The notes below the pieces were generated by a model, which did no database searches, had not been told where the DNA came from, and saw only the letters and a list, made by a program, of their open reading frames with translations. Made by a program: the position numbers and the translations under genes. A stretch of 64,000 nt of DNA. Source: Actinomycetospora termitidis. GTDB lineage: Bacteria; Actinomycetota; Actinomycetes; Mycobacteriales; Pseudonocardiaceae. Below are positions 54,276-61,906 of this stretch, piece after piece (positions within the stretch are counted from its first letter, which is position 1; the number at the start of each line of letters is the position of its first letter). The stretch covers positions 682,001 to 746,000 of the forward strand of contig NZ_JASVWF010000001.1 of NCBI RefSeq assembly GCF_030286555.1, read 5' to 3'.

Positions 54276-55735
54276 CCCGTCAGCTCCCCCCACAACCGCG
54301 CCCACCCGCGGTGCACGGTGTCCGCGACGTCGGACCGGTCGGGCGGCGTGCCCCAGGTCGCGTACGCCCGCCAGGTGGCGGCCCGGCGGGCGGCGTGGCC
54401 GGCGAGCTCGGGCGCCGGGATCGCGAGCCGCGCCGGGAGGTCGTCCGGGGAGGCGAGCAGGTCGAGCTCGGCGGCGAGCTCGTCGGGCAGCGTCAGGGCG
54501 CCGCTGCGGTGGCGGGCAGCCGCCTCCACGAGCGCGAGGTCGAGGTGCAGCGGGCGGGCGTGCAGGTCCTCGACGAGGTCGGTGAGCCGCTCGAGGTCAC
54601 GCCCGCCGGTCGGGACGGTGGACGTGCCCGGCCCGGGCGCCCGGGCCCGTCCCCGCTCCGCCCGGACGGCGGCCCGTTCGGCGTCGGCGAGCGCCGCGAC
54701 CCGCCGTTCCGCGGCCACCGCCGCCAGCAGGTCCGCCCGGCCGCGCACCTCCGCGCGCAGCCGCTCCACCACGCGGTCGAGCCCGGACGCCGCGAGGAGC
54801 GCCGCGCAGACGTCCCCGACCCCGGCGTCGGGCCGCTCGCGCAGCAGCGCCAGGGCGATGGTGATCCCGCGCCGGTCGAGCAGGTCGAGCAGACGGGACC
54901 GCGTCGCGGCGTCGACCGGCAGCCGCGCCCCGACGAACATCTCCGGGTCGAGCAGGGCGGCCCCGGTGGCGTCGTCGGCCGCGAGAGCGCGCAGGGCCGC
55001 GACGTCGGCGCTGCGCAACGCACCCGTGGTCGCGGTCTCGGCGAGCAGCCCGACGACGGGCGTCACCGGCCCCAGCCGGGAGCCCAGCCGACGGGACAAC
55101 GTCTCCGCGACACCGGCCGCGTCGGCCTGGGAGCCGACGGTGTCGGCGCGGCCCAGGACCGCCACGACCCCCGCCGGGCCGTATCGGGCGGCCGCGGCGA
55201 GCCCGGCGATCTCGTCCGGCCGCGCGGACGACGGCAGCACCACCAGTGCCGCCTCCGCCGCGTCCGTCGACCCGCGGGCCGGGCCCCGCGGGCGGCGCGC
55301 GGAGCCGGCGCCGGGGGTGTCGACGACGGTGAGCCCGTCGAGGGCGTCGCTGGTCAACGAGACCAGCAGGTGGTCGACGTCGGCGGGGTCGACCCCCAAC
55401 CGGTCACCGACCGCCGCGGGCACCCGGCCGCCCTCGGCGAGCGGGAGCGGTCGGCGGGACCCGTCCGCGAGCACGACGTCGAGTCGGTCGACCGGCCCCC
55501 GCACGTAGCGCGCCGTCAGGCGGGTGCACTCGCCCGCCCCGGTCGGCGCGACCCGCCGTCCGACCAGGGCGTTGACCAGCGTCGACTTGCCCGACGAGAC
55601 CGGACCGGTGACGACGATCGCGGGCGTGGCCACCGCCCGGGCCGCGACCGCGTCCAGCGCGTCCGCGATCGGCAGCGCGACCGCGGGCGCGAGCGTGCGG
55701 CACGCCCCCGCCGTCTCCTGTGCCCACCGACCCAT
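54272..55735 (-). CDS. dynamin-like GTPase (canonical partner)
   Basis: 487-aa GTPase of the actinobacterial dynamin-like group. G1 is GPVSSGKST (residues 44-52), a threonine for G2 lies in ECTRLTARYV (~69), G3 is VVDTPGAGS (~137) and a G4-like GRAD is at ~194. The rest is helical and Arg/Ala/Leu-rich. Pairs of dynamin-like proteins in actinomycetes (IniA/IniC in mycobacteria, DynA/DynB in Streptomyces) remodel membranes in envelope stress or sporulation septation. No membrane hairpin is visible here; it is in the partner. First gene of the pair, divergent from the next membrane protein. Confidence 0.85.
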   Translation of the reverse strand: MGRWAQETAGACRTLAPAVALPIADALDAVAARAVATPAIVVTGPVSSGKSTLVNALVGRRVAPTGAGECTRLTARYVRGPVDRLDVVLADGSRRPLPLAEGGRVPAAVGDRLGVDPADVDHLLVSLTSDALDGLTVVDTPGAGSARRPRGPARGSTDAAEAALVVLPSSARPDEIAGLAAAARYGPAGVVAVLGRADTVGSQADAAGVAETLSRRLGSRLGPVTPVVGLLAETATTGALRSADVAALRALAADDATGAALLDPEMFVGARLPVDAATRSRLLDLLDRRGITIALALLRERPDAGVGDVCAALLAASGLDRVVERLRAEVRGRADLLAAVAAERRVAALADAERAAVRAERGRARAPGPGTSTVPTGGRDLERLTDLVEDLHARPLHLDLALVEAAARHRSGALTLPDELAAELDLLASPDDLPARLAIPAPELAGHAARRAATWRAYATWGTPPDRSDVADTVHRGWARLWGELTG

Positions 55736-55903
55736 GCCCGGCAGGGTAGGGAGCCCGGCGGAGCCGTGGGGGCGGTTCCGCGGACCTCACCAGCCACATC
55801 CGTCCCGAGATCACGCGCGCGCCGGGTTTCGCCCGATCGGGATCACGGGGATGCTGGGCGCTGCCGGGGACACACCCCGACCGAGGAAGGAAGGCGCGTC
55901 ACC

Positions 55904-56329
55904 GTGACCACCAGCGCCAGTACCGGGACGTACCTGCTCATCGTCGTGATCGGCCTCGTGGCCACGGTCATCGTCGGACAGGTCCTGATGCGCACCGGCG
56001 TCGGCTTCCTGCGCGACGTCTTCGACGACCGCGACACCGCGATGTCGATCACCCGCCTGCTCGGCGTCGGCTTCCACCTCGTCGCGCTGGGCTTCCTCGC
56101 CCTGGTGTCCACGTGGGACCCGTTCGAGATCCAGGGCACGGTCCAGTACGTCGTCACGAAGACCGGTGCGGTGCTGCTCTTCCTCGGCATCCTCCACGTC
56201 ATCACGCTGCTGGCGCTGGCCCGCGTGCGGAACAACCGCCGGGTGCAGACGATGGCGGCCAACCTGCGCGGCGGCCGCCGCCAGCCGGCCGATGGTCGCA
56301 CCCAGGCCCTCGAGTCCGGGCCGTCCTGA
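55904..56329 (+). CDS. three-helix membrane protein
   Basis: 141-aa protein, family unknown. Hydrophobic helices at ~11-30 (YLLIVVIGLVATVIVGQVLM), ~51-70 and ~88-107, with a basic C-terminal tail (RVRNNRRVQTMAANLRGGRR). GTG at 55904 is preceded by a GAAGGAAGG ribosome site. Separated from trmB by about 45 bases and possibly co-transcribed. Divergent from the dynamin-like pair. Confidence 0.75.
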   Translation: MTTSASTGTYLLIVVIGLVATVIVGQVLMRTGVGFLRDVFDDRDTAMSITRLLGVGFHLVALGFLALVSTWDPFEIQGTVQYVVTKTGAVLLFLGILHVITLLALARVRNNRRVQTMAANLRGGRRQPADGRTQALESGPS

Positions 56330-56375
56330 CGACGGGTCGCGGCCCCGTCCGGGGCGGGATGTGAGGATCGACGAC

Positions 56376-57104
56376 GTGCCAGCAGGAGACGTCGCGGTCG
56401 ACCCGCGGCGCGGGATCGTCAGCTTCGCCGACCGCGGGGGTCGGATCACCCCCGGCCAGCAACGGGCGTGGGAGCGCTCGTGGCCGCGCTTCGGGCGTGA
56501 GTTCGCCGAGCTCGGCGACGTCCTGGACGCGTCCGGGCACCTGGACGCCCCGCGCTGGTTCGGCCGCGAGGCGCCGCTGCGTCTCGAGATCGGCTCCGGG
56601 ATGGGGGAGACGACGGCCGCGCTCGCGGCGGCGGAACCGGACACCGACCACGTCGCGATCGAGGTCTACCCGCCCGGGCTCGCCCAGCTGCTGATGCGGA
56701 TCGAGGCCGCGGACCTGGAGAACCTGCGCCTGCTGCGGGGCGACGCCGTCGTGGTGCTCCGCGAGCACGTCGCACCGGACTCGCTGGCGGGTCTGCGCGT
56801 CTTCTACCCCGACCCGTGGCCCAAGCGCCGGCACCACAAGCGCCGGATCGTCCAGCCCTCGACGGTGGCGCTGATGGCCTCCCGGCTGCGCCCCGGCGCC
56901 ACCCTGCACCTCGCGACCGACATCGCCGACTACGCCGAGTGGATGCTGGAGGTCACCGACGCCGAGCCCACCCTGCACAACCCGCACGGCGGCTTCGCCC
57001 CCCGGCCGGACTGGCGGCCCCGGACGAAGTTCGAGAGCCGGGCCGAGCGGGAGGGCCGGCCGAGCCGGGACCTGCTGCTCGTCCGGGTGGGGGACGCGGC
57101 GTGA
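56376..57104 (+). CDS. trmB: tRNA (guanine-46-N7)-methyltransferase
   Basis: 242-aa SAM-dependent enzyme that makes m7G46 in tRNA. The SAM motif is LEIGSGMGE (~70), DHVAIEVYPPGL follows, and the family hallmark FYPDPWPKRRHHKRRI (~143) gives the catalytic Asp and tRNA-binding residues; DIADYAEWM (~190) and the C-terminal TKFESRAEREGR complete the match. Start: GTG 56376 has a GAGG 9 bases upstream; GTG 56361 is an alternative. The 5' neighbour is a small membrane protein. Confidence 0.94.
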   Translation: MPAGDVAVDPRRGIVSFADRGGRITPGQQRAWERSWPRFGREFAELGDVLDASGHLDAPRWFGREAPLRLEIGSGMGETTAALAAAEPDTDHVAIEVYPPGLAQLLMRIEAADLENLRLLRGDAVVVLREHVAPDSLAGLRVFYPDPWPKRRHHKRRIVQPSTVALMASRLRPGATLHLATDIADYAEWMLEVTDAEPTLHNPHGGFAPRPDWRPRTKFESRAEREGRPSRDLLLVRVGDAA

Positions 57105-57189
57105 TCAGTCCCCGGGGTGATGGGGGAACGCGGGCCTGGGGCGAGCGGAGCGACGGGGGAACGAGACGGACGCGTCGGAGGCGGGCCGT

Positions 57190-57195
57190 TAGAGT
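57190..57195 (+). promoter_or_regulatory. -10 of leaderless NYN-gene promoter
   Basis: TAGAGT lies 7 bases before the GTG at 57203 with no ribosome site between. Confidence 0.55.
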
Positions 57196-57202
57196 CGAGC
57201 CC

Positions 57203-57898
57203 GTGTCACCCTCCCCTTCTCCGTCCCCGGCCGATCTCGCGCACCCGGCCGCGATCGCGGGTGGCGAGGTCGACGAGAACGGGGTGCTCGCGGTGGAGCC
57301 GGGCCCGGCCCGGACGCTGCTGGTCTGGGACGCCCCGAACATGGACATGAGCCTCGGCTCGCTGCTGGGGGCGCGGCCCACCTCCGCCTTCCGGCCCCGC
57401 TTCGACGCGGTCGGCCGGTGGCTGCTGGGGCTCGCCGGCCCGGAGGGCGTGGCCGAGGCGACGGTGTTCACCAACGTCGTGCCGGGGTCGACCGAGATCG
57501 TGCGGCCCTGGGTCGAGGCGCTGCGCAACGTCGGGTTCGCGGTCTTCGCCAAGCCGAAGACGACGGAGGACTCCGACGTCGACGACGACATGCTCGCCCA
57601 CATCCAGGCCCGCCACGCCGAGGGCGACCTGGCCCACGTCGTCGTCGCCTCCGGGGACGGGCGCGCGTTCCGCGAGCCGCTCGAGGCCCTCGTCGAGCAG
57701 GGCATCCGGGTCACGGTGATCGGCTTCCGGGAGTACGCCGCGTTCGCGGTCGCCTCGGAGGTCGTCGCCTTCCTGGACCTCGAGGAGATCGAAGGCGTGT
57801 TCCGCGAGCCGTTGCCGCGGGTCAGCCTGGACACCCTGCCCGCGGGCGGTGCCTGGCTGCAGCCGCTGCGCTCGCTGCGGTCGCTGCTGGAGCGGTAG
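57203..57898 (+). CDS. NYN-domain (PIN-like) protein
   Basis: 231-aa protein of the NYN/LabA-like family, PIN-fold putative ribonucleases. The strand LLVWDAPNMDMSLGSLLG (~38) gives the first acidic residues; later TTEDSDVDDDMLAHIQ (~122) and VVVASGDGRAFREPL (~145) supply the rest of the acidic site. The ~35-residue N-terminus is proline/serine-rich. Such proteins are thought to process or degrade RNA. The GTG start is set by a leaderless-type -10. A 16-bp palindromic terminator follows 14 bases after the stop. Confidence 0.88.
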   Translation: MSPSPSPSPADLAHPAAIAGGEVDENGVLAVEPGPARTLLVWDAPNMDMSLGSLLGARPTSAFRPRFDAVGRWLLGLAGPEGVAEATVFTNVVPGSTEIVRPWVEALRNVGFAVFAKPKTTEDSDVDDDMLAHIQARHAEGDLAHVVVASGDGRAFREPLEALVEQGIRVTVIGFREYAAFAVASEVVAFLDLEEIEGVFREPLPRVSLDTLPAGGAWLQPLRSLRSLLER

Positions 57899-57912
57899 GC
57901 CCCCCACCTGCA

Positions 57913-57957
57913 CGAACGGCACTCTCGCAGCTTCTATGGGCGCGAGAGTGCCGTTCG
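57913..57957 (+). terminator. 16-bp palindromic terminator, second type
   Basis: Perfect stem CGAACGGCACTCTCGC / GCGAGAGTGCCGTTCG with a 13-base loop. It differs in sequence from the GAGCGAAGGGCCCC cassette but shares a CGAA-start, TTCG-end layout. It separates the NYN gene from the SRPBCC gene. Confidence 0.8.
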
Positions 57958-57981
57958 CTCGGATCGAGGAGGCGCCCGCCC

Positions 57982-58557
57982 GTGGACGTGCCCGAGCACT
58001 GGGGAACCACCCCGGCCGAGCGTGCGCGCCGCACTCCGGCGGACGACCTCGTCCCGCACCCCGTCGCGCGGTGGACCCGGGCCGCGACCAGCACCGCCGA
58101 CCGGAACGTGCTGTACCGATGGCTGTGCCAGCTCACGGTCGCGCCCTACAGCTACGACCTCGTCGACAACTGGTCCCGGTCGAGCTCCGCTCCGCTGCGT
58201 CTCCCGCTCGTCCGCCGCAGCCCGCGCGCGCTGACGCCGGGGGCCGACACGGTGCACATCGGACAGCGACTCCTGGCGCTGTTCGTGGTCGACTCCTTCG
58301 TGCCGGGGGAGCACTTGACGATCCGGCGCCGGAGACGGAGCGCAGCGGAGCTCGACCACGCGGGCCGGACGAGGGGCGGTCCGGTCGGGGAGTTCGCGGT
58401 CACCTACGCCGTGCACGACGATCCGGGCGGCTCCCGACTCGTCGCGACGGTCGTGCTCGACCGCACCGGCCCCGTCGTCGGGAAGGCCCTGGCGTGGGGG
58501 GACCTGGTGATGATGCGCCGGCAGCTGACCCGTCTCTGCGCCCTCGCCGCGCGGTGA
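57982..58557 (+). CDS. SRPBCC-like protein carrying two in-frame repeat insertions
   Basis: 191-aa protein with an SRPBCC (START/polyketide-cyclase-like) outline: STADRNVLYRWLCQLTVAPYS, then PGADTVHIGQRLLALFVVDS, GEHLTIR, GEFAVTYAVHDDPGGSRLVAT and AWGDLVMMRRQLTRL. Two copies of the 27-bp repeat are read through in frame: one gives RSSSAPLRLP (~66-75), the inverted one RRRSAAELDH (~117-126). Both lie in what should be loops, so the fold may survive. GTG start with a GAGGAGG ribosome site. The stop overlaps the next start (GTGA). Ligand unknown. Confidence 0.75.
   Translation: MDVPEHWGTTPAERARRTPADDLVPHPVARWTRAATSTADRNVLYRWLCQLTVAPYSYDLVDNWSRSSSAPLRLPLVRRSPRALTPGADTVHIGQRLLALFVVDSFVPGEHLTIRRRRRSAAELDHAGRTRGGPVGEFAVTYAVHDDPGGSRLVATVVLDRTGPVVGKALAWGDLVMMRRQLTRLCALAAR
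58178..58205 (+). repeat. 27-bp repeat copy inside the SRPBCC gene
   Basis: It begins GGTCGAGCTCCGCTCCGCTG and ends CGTCTCCC; same variant as the copy at 16075. Confidence 0.65.
58331..58357 (-). repeat. inverted 27-bp repeat copy inside the SRPBCC gene
   Basis: The reverse complement begins GGTCGAGCTCCGCTGCGCTC and ends CGTCTCC; same variant as the nirB copy. It is inverted relative to the copy 125 bases upstream. Confidence 0.65.
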
Positions 58558-59882
58558 CGACACTGACCCCCATGCGCCGACTCGCCGCCCCGCTCGTCCT
58601 GACCTGCGACGGGCCGCCGGTGCCGCTGCGCGACGCGGTGGTCGACGTCGACGACGACGGGCGCATCACCTTCGTCGGGCCGGCCGCCGACGCCCCGCCC
58701 ACCGGGGCCACGACCACGCACTGCTCCGGCCTGCTCATGCCGGGCCTGGTGAACACCCACGCCCACACGCCGCTCGCACTGCTGCGCGGGATGGGCGGCG
58801 ACCTCCCGCTGATGCGCTGGCTGACCGAGGTGGTGTGGCCCGCCGAGGCGCGCCTCGACGCGCCGGACGTGCGCACCGGCATGCTCGCGGGCGGCGCGGA
58901 GATGCTGCGCCACGGCGTCACGACCTCCACCGAGATGTACTTCTGGGCCGACACCGTCGTGGACGCGGTCCTCGAGCTCGGGTCCCGGGTCGTCATGACG
59001 CCGGGGATCATCACGGCGCCGGGGATGGACCGGCTGGGCACGTGGGAGCAGATGCGGGACGCGATCTCGGCGTGGATCGACGCCGACGGCCTGCGGTTCG
59101 GCCCGGGCGGGCGCGTCGAGCTCGGCTACGGCGCGCACTCGGCGTACACGCTCTCGGCCGAGGCGGTCGCGACGACGGCCGCGGCCGCCCGCGAGCGCGG
59201 CGCCCTGCTGCACATCCACGTCGCGGAGGCGGTCGGGGAGGACGACGAGGTCCGCGCGGCCTACGGCTCCGTCCCGGCGATGCTCGAGACGACGGGCAGC
59301 CTGGGCGGCCGGGTGCTCGCGGCGCACTCCATCCAGATGTCCGATCAGGACCTCGAGATCTTCGCCCGCCATGACGTCGCCGTGGCCCACTGCCCGGGCT
59401 CGAACGCGAAGCTCGCCGCCGGCGTGGCCCGGATCGGGGAGATGCTGACGGCGGGCCTGCGGGTCGGGCTGGGCACGGACTCCCCGGCGTCCAACGACGA
59501 CCTCGACCTCTGGGAGGAGCAGCGCCTCGCCTCGCTGTTCGCCCGCCAGCGCCACGCGGACGCGACCGCCCTGACCGCCGCGGACGTCCTCCTGCTCGCG
59601 ACGGCGGGTGGCGCCGACGCCCTCGGCCGCGACGACCTCGGGCGGCTGCGTCCGGGGGCCTGGGCCGATGTCGTCCACGTCGACCTGGACGACCCGGCCT
59701 TCGTCGACCCCGACGACGCCGCCCAGCTCGTCTCCAACCTCGTCTGGTCGGCGGGGTCACGCTCGGTGCGGGACGTGTGGGTCGCGGGCGAGCCGGTGCT
59801 CGCCGACCGCACCCCGACGCGCGTCGACCCCGCGGAGATCCTCGGGGCCGCGCGCGCCGCCGGGCGGCGGATCAAGGGCTGA
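58554..59882 (+). CDS. amidohydrolase, ATZ/TRZ/MtaD type
   Basis: 442-aa metal-dependent deaminase/hydrolase. Metal ligands lie in LVNTHAHTPLALLRG (HxH, ~67), LLHIHVAEAVGED (His ~218), AAHSIQM (His ~260) and VGLGTDSPASNDDLDLWEEQ (Asp ~305). The pattern fits the group including S-adenosylhomocysteine/methylthioadenosine deaminase and guanine or triazine deaminases; the exact substrate is not determined. GTG 58554 overlaps the SRPBCC stop; ATG 58572 is also possible. Its 3' end overlaps the convergent MFS gene by 11 bases. Confidence 0.88.
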   Translation: MTTLTPMRRLAAPLVLTCDGPPVPLRDAVVDVDDDGRITFVGPAADAPPTGATTTHCSGLLMPGLVNTHAHTPLALLRGMGGDLPLMRWLTEVVWPAEARLDAPDVRTGMLAGGAEMLRHGVTTSTEMYFWADTVVDAVLELGSRVVMTPGIITAPGMDRLGTWEQMRDAISAWIDADGLRFGPGGRVELGYGAHSAYTLSAEAVATTAAAARERGALLHIHVAEAVGEDDEVRAAYGSVPAMLETTGSLGGRVLAAHSIQMSDQDLEIFARHDVAVAHCPGSNAKLAAGVARIGEMLTAGLRVGLGTDSPASNDDLDLWEEQRLASLFARQRHADATALTAADVLLLATAGGADALGRDDLGRLRPGAWADVVHVDLDDPAFVDPDDAAQLVSNLVWSAGSRSVRDVWVAGEPVLADRTPTRVDPAEILGAARAAGRRIKG

Positions 59883-61275
59883 CGCTGCACCTCGGGTCCG
59901 GGACCGCGCGGACGGCTGGAGCCGGCGCCGGGACCCGCCGTCGTCCGGGGAGGGCGGTCGCGATCCCCGCCGCCGCGACGACGAGCACCGCCGCGACGCC
60001 GAACGCGATCCCGTAGCCGGCGCCCGCGGCGACGACCCCGACGACGGCGACGCCCACCGCCCCGCCGGCCTGCTGGCTGGTGTTCGCGAGCCCGGAGACC
60101 AGCCCGGCGCGCTCCGGGGAGGCGTCGGCCATGAGCGCGGTCGTGACCGCAGGCATCGCCTGGCCCGCGCCCACGCCGAGCAGCACGAGGGCCGGCAGCA
60201 CGCCGGCGACGTAGCCGGACCCGAGGGCCATCCAGACCAGGCCCGCGGCGATGGAGGTGGCGCCGGAGAGCAGGACGGTCCGCGCCCCGAATCGTGCGAT
60301 CAGGCGGCCCGCCACCCCGAGCGCGACGGTCGCGATGAGCAGCGGGACGGGGAGCATCGCCCAGCCGGTGGTCCAGGGGTCGAGACCGAGGACGTCCTGC
60401 AGGTAGAGCGCCGCCGCGAACTGGTAGCCCATCGCGCCGGCCACGAGCAGCGCCTGGGAGAGGTTCCCGACGGCGACCGACCGCAGACGGAGCACCGGCA
60501 GCGGGACGAGCGGGTCGGACGCCCGCTGCTGCCGCCGGACGAACCCCGCGAGCAGCGCGAGCGCCACGAGGCCGAGCGCGAGGCGGACCCACGGGCCACC
60601 GGCCGGTTCGACGATCGCGGTGATGGCCGCGGCCAGCCCCGCCGTGACGAGCACGGCCCCGAGGACGTCCGGGCGGGCGGTGCGGTCCCGGTCGGCGTCC
60701 GGCGCCAGCGTGCGCAGGGAGGCGACCAGGGCGACCAGACCGATCGGCGCGTTGATCCAGAAGATGGCGCGCCAGCCGAGCGTGTCGGTGAGGACGCCCC
60801 CGAGGAGCAGGCCGATCGACGCGCCCGCCGCCCCGACGAAGGCGTAGACGCCCATCGCACGGGCCCGGTCGGCGGCGTCGTCGAAGAGCCCGACGACCAT
60901 GCCGAGCACGACCGACGACGCCATCGCGGCGCCGACGCCCTGCACCGCGCGGGCGGCCACGAGGGCTCCCGTGCCCGGGGCGGCCCCGCAGGCGATCGAC
61001 GCGACCGTGAAGACGACCAGGCCGGCGAGCAGCATCCGGCGGGGCCCGATCAGGTCCCCGACGCGGCCCGCGACGAGCAGGAGCCCGCCGAGCGGCACGA
61101 GGTAGGCGTCGACGGTCCAGGACAGGCCGGCGGGGGAGAAGCCCAGGTCACGGGCGAGGGCGGGCATCGCGACGCTCACGATCGTCCCGTCCAGGATGAT
61201 CATGAGCATCGACAGGCTGAGGACGCCGAGGGCGAGCCACGGGGACACACCGCGGGTCCGGTCCGAGTTGTGCAT
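59872..61275 (-). CDS. MFS drug efflux transporter, DHA2 (14-helix) type
   Basis: 467-aa proton antiporter of the EmrB/QacA subfamily. The signature is LDGTIVSVAMPALARDLG (~30) and DLIGPRRMLLAGLVVF (~73, motif A), with GVGAAMASSVVLGMV and GWRAIFWINAPIGLVAL (~168) typical of DHA2 proteins. At least 12 and probably 13-14 helices are visible. Expected to export small toxic compounds. It follows the marR gene on the same strand by ~47 bases, a region with a repeated TACTTCA motif, so MarR control is likely. Confidence 0.9.
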   Translation of the reverse strand: MHNSDRTRGVSPWLALGVLSLSMLMIILDGTIVSVAMPALARDLGFSPAGLSWTVDAYLVPLGGLLLVAGRVGDLIGPRRMLLAGLVVFTVASIACGAAPGTGALVAARAVQGVGAAMASSVVLGMVVGLFDDAADRARAMGVYAFVGAAGASIGLLLGGVLTDTLGWRAIFWINAPIGLVALVASLRTLAPDADRDRTARPDVLGAVLVTAGLAAAITAIVEPAGGPWVRLALGLVALALLAGFVRRQQRASDPLVPLPVLRLRSVAVGNLSQALLVAGAMGYQFAAALYLQDVLGLDPWTTGWAMLPVPLLIATVALGVAGRLIARFGARTVLLSGATSIAAGLVWMALGSGYVAGVLPALVLLGVGAGQAMPAVTTALMADASPERAGLVSGLANTSQQAGGAVGVAVVGVVAAGAGYGIAFGVAAVLVVAAAGIATALPGRRRVPAPAPAVRAVPDPRCSVSP

Positions 61276-61297
61276 GCTCGGACCGTAGCGGATCGTC

Positions 61298-61319
61298 TAC
61301 TTCAAAACCAAATACTTCA
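61298..61319 (-). promoter_or_regulatory. candidate MarR operator before the MFS gene
   Basis: TACTTCA occurs twice, 15 bases apart, with A-rich AAACCAAA between, an AT-rich island in a ~74% GC region. It lies 23-44 bases upstream of the MFS start and just after the MarR stop. Confidence 0.5.
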
Positions 61320-61322
61320 GCA

Positions 61323-61793
61323 TCATCCGCGGCGGGATGACCGTCGTGGCCGCGGGTCGTCGGCGGGGACGTCGAGGGGGCCGCCCGTCGCGATGAGCGA
61401 GGTCAGTGCCTCCACCAGCACGTCGCGTTGCGCGGCCGGGAGCGCGCCCAGGACCTCGTCGTAGAGCCCCCGGACCACCGCGGCCGCCTTCTCGAAGAGA
61501 CGGGAGCCCTCGGCGGTGGTCACCACCACCCGCGCCCGCCGGTCGTTCGGGTGCGGCTCGCGTCGGGCGAGACCGGCGGTCTGCAGGGCGTCCAGCGTGA
61601 CCACCATCGTGGTCTTGTCGAGCAGGGCCGCCTCGGCGATCTGGCCCTGGGTCAGGGTGCCGCTGTCGGCCTTCCCGAGGACGCAGTACTGGCGCGCCGT
61701 GAGGTCCAGGTCCCCGAGCGCGCGGGCCAGGCGGGCCTGGATCCCCTCGTGCGCCGCGCCGAACAGCAGGCCGAGGTCGGGCTCGAGGTCCAT
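61323..61793 (-). CDS. MarR-family transcriptional regulator
   Basis: 156-aa regulator. The winged helix runs LTARQYCVLGKADSGTLTQGQ, IAEAALLDKTTMVVTLDALQ (recognition helix) and the wing RREPHPNDRRARVVVTTAEG. N- and C-terminal helices form the dimer interface. It probably represses the MFS gene downstream in response to a toxic ligand. Start: ATG 61793, 6 bases from a TACCGT -10, which suggests a leaderless mRNA; the in-frame ATG at 61826 is the alternative. Confidence 0.9.
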   Translation of the reverse strand: MDLEPDLGLLFGAAHEGIQARLARALGDLDLTARQYCVLGKADSGTLTQGQIAEAALLDKTTMVVTLDALQTAGLARREPHPNDRRARVVVTTAEGSRLFEKAAAVVRGLYDEVLGALPAAQRDVLVEALTSLIATGGPLDVPADDPRPRRSSRRG

Positions 61794-61799
61794 GCAACC

Positions 61800-61805
61800 A
61801 CGGTA
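61800..61805 (-). promoter_or_regulatory. -10 of leaderless marR promoter
   Basis: TACCGT on the minus strand ends 6 bases before the ATG at 61793. Confidence 0.45.
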
Positions 61806-61906
61806 GACGTTCCGTCGCGGGAACATCCCGTTCCGGACGAAGATGGGGGATCCCTACTCCGACCGGACGGGTGCGCTGGGTCACCCGTCGTGGCAGCCTC
61901 GCCGCT

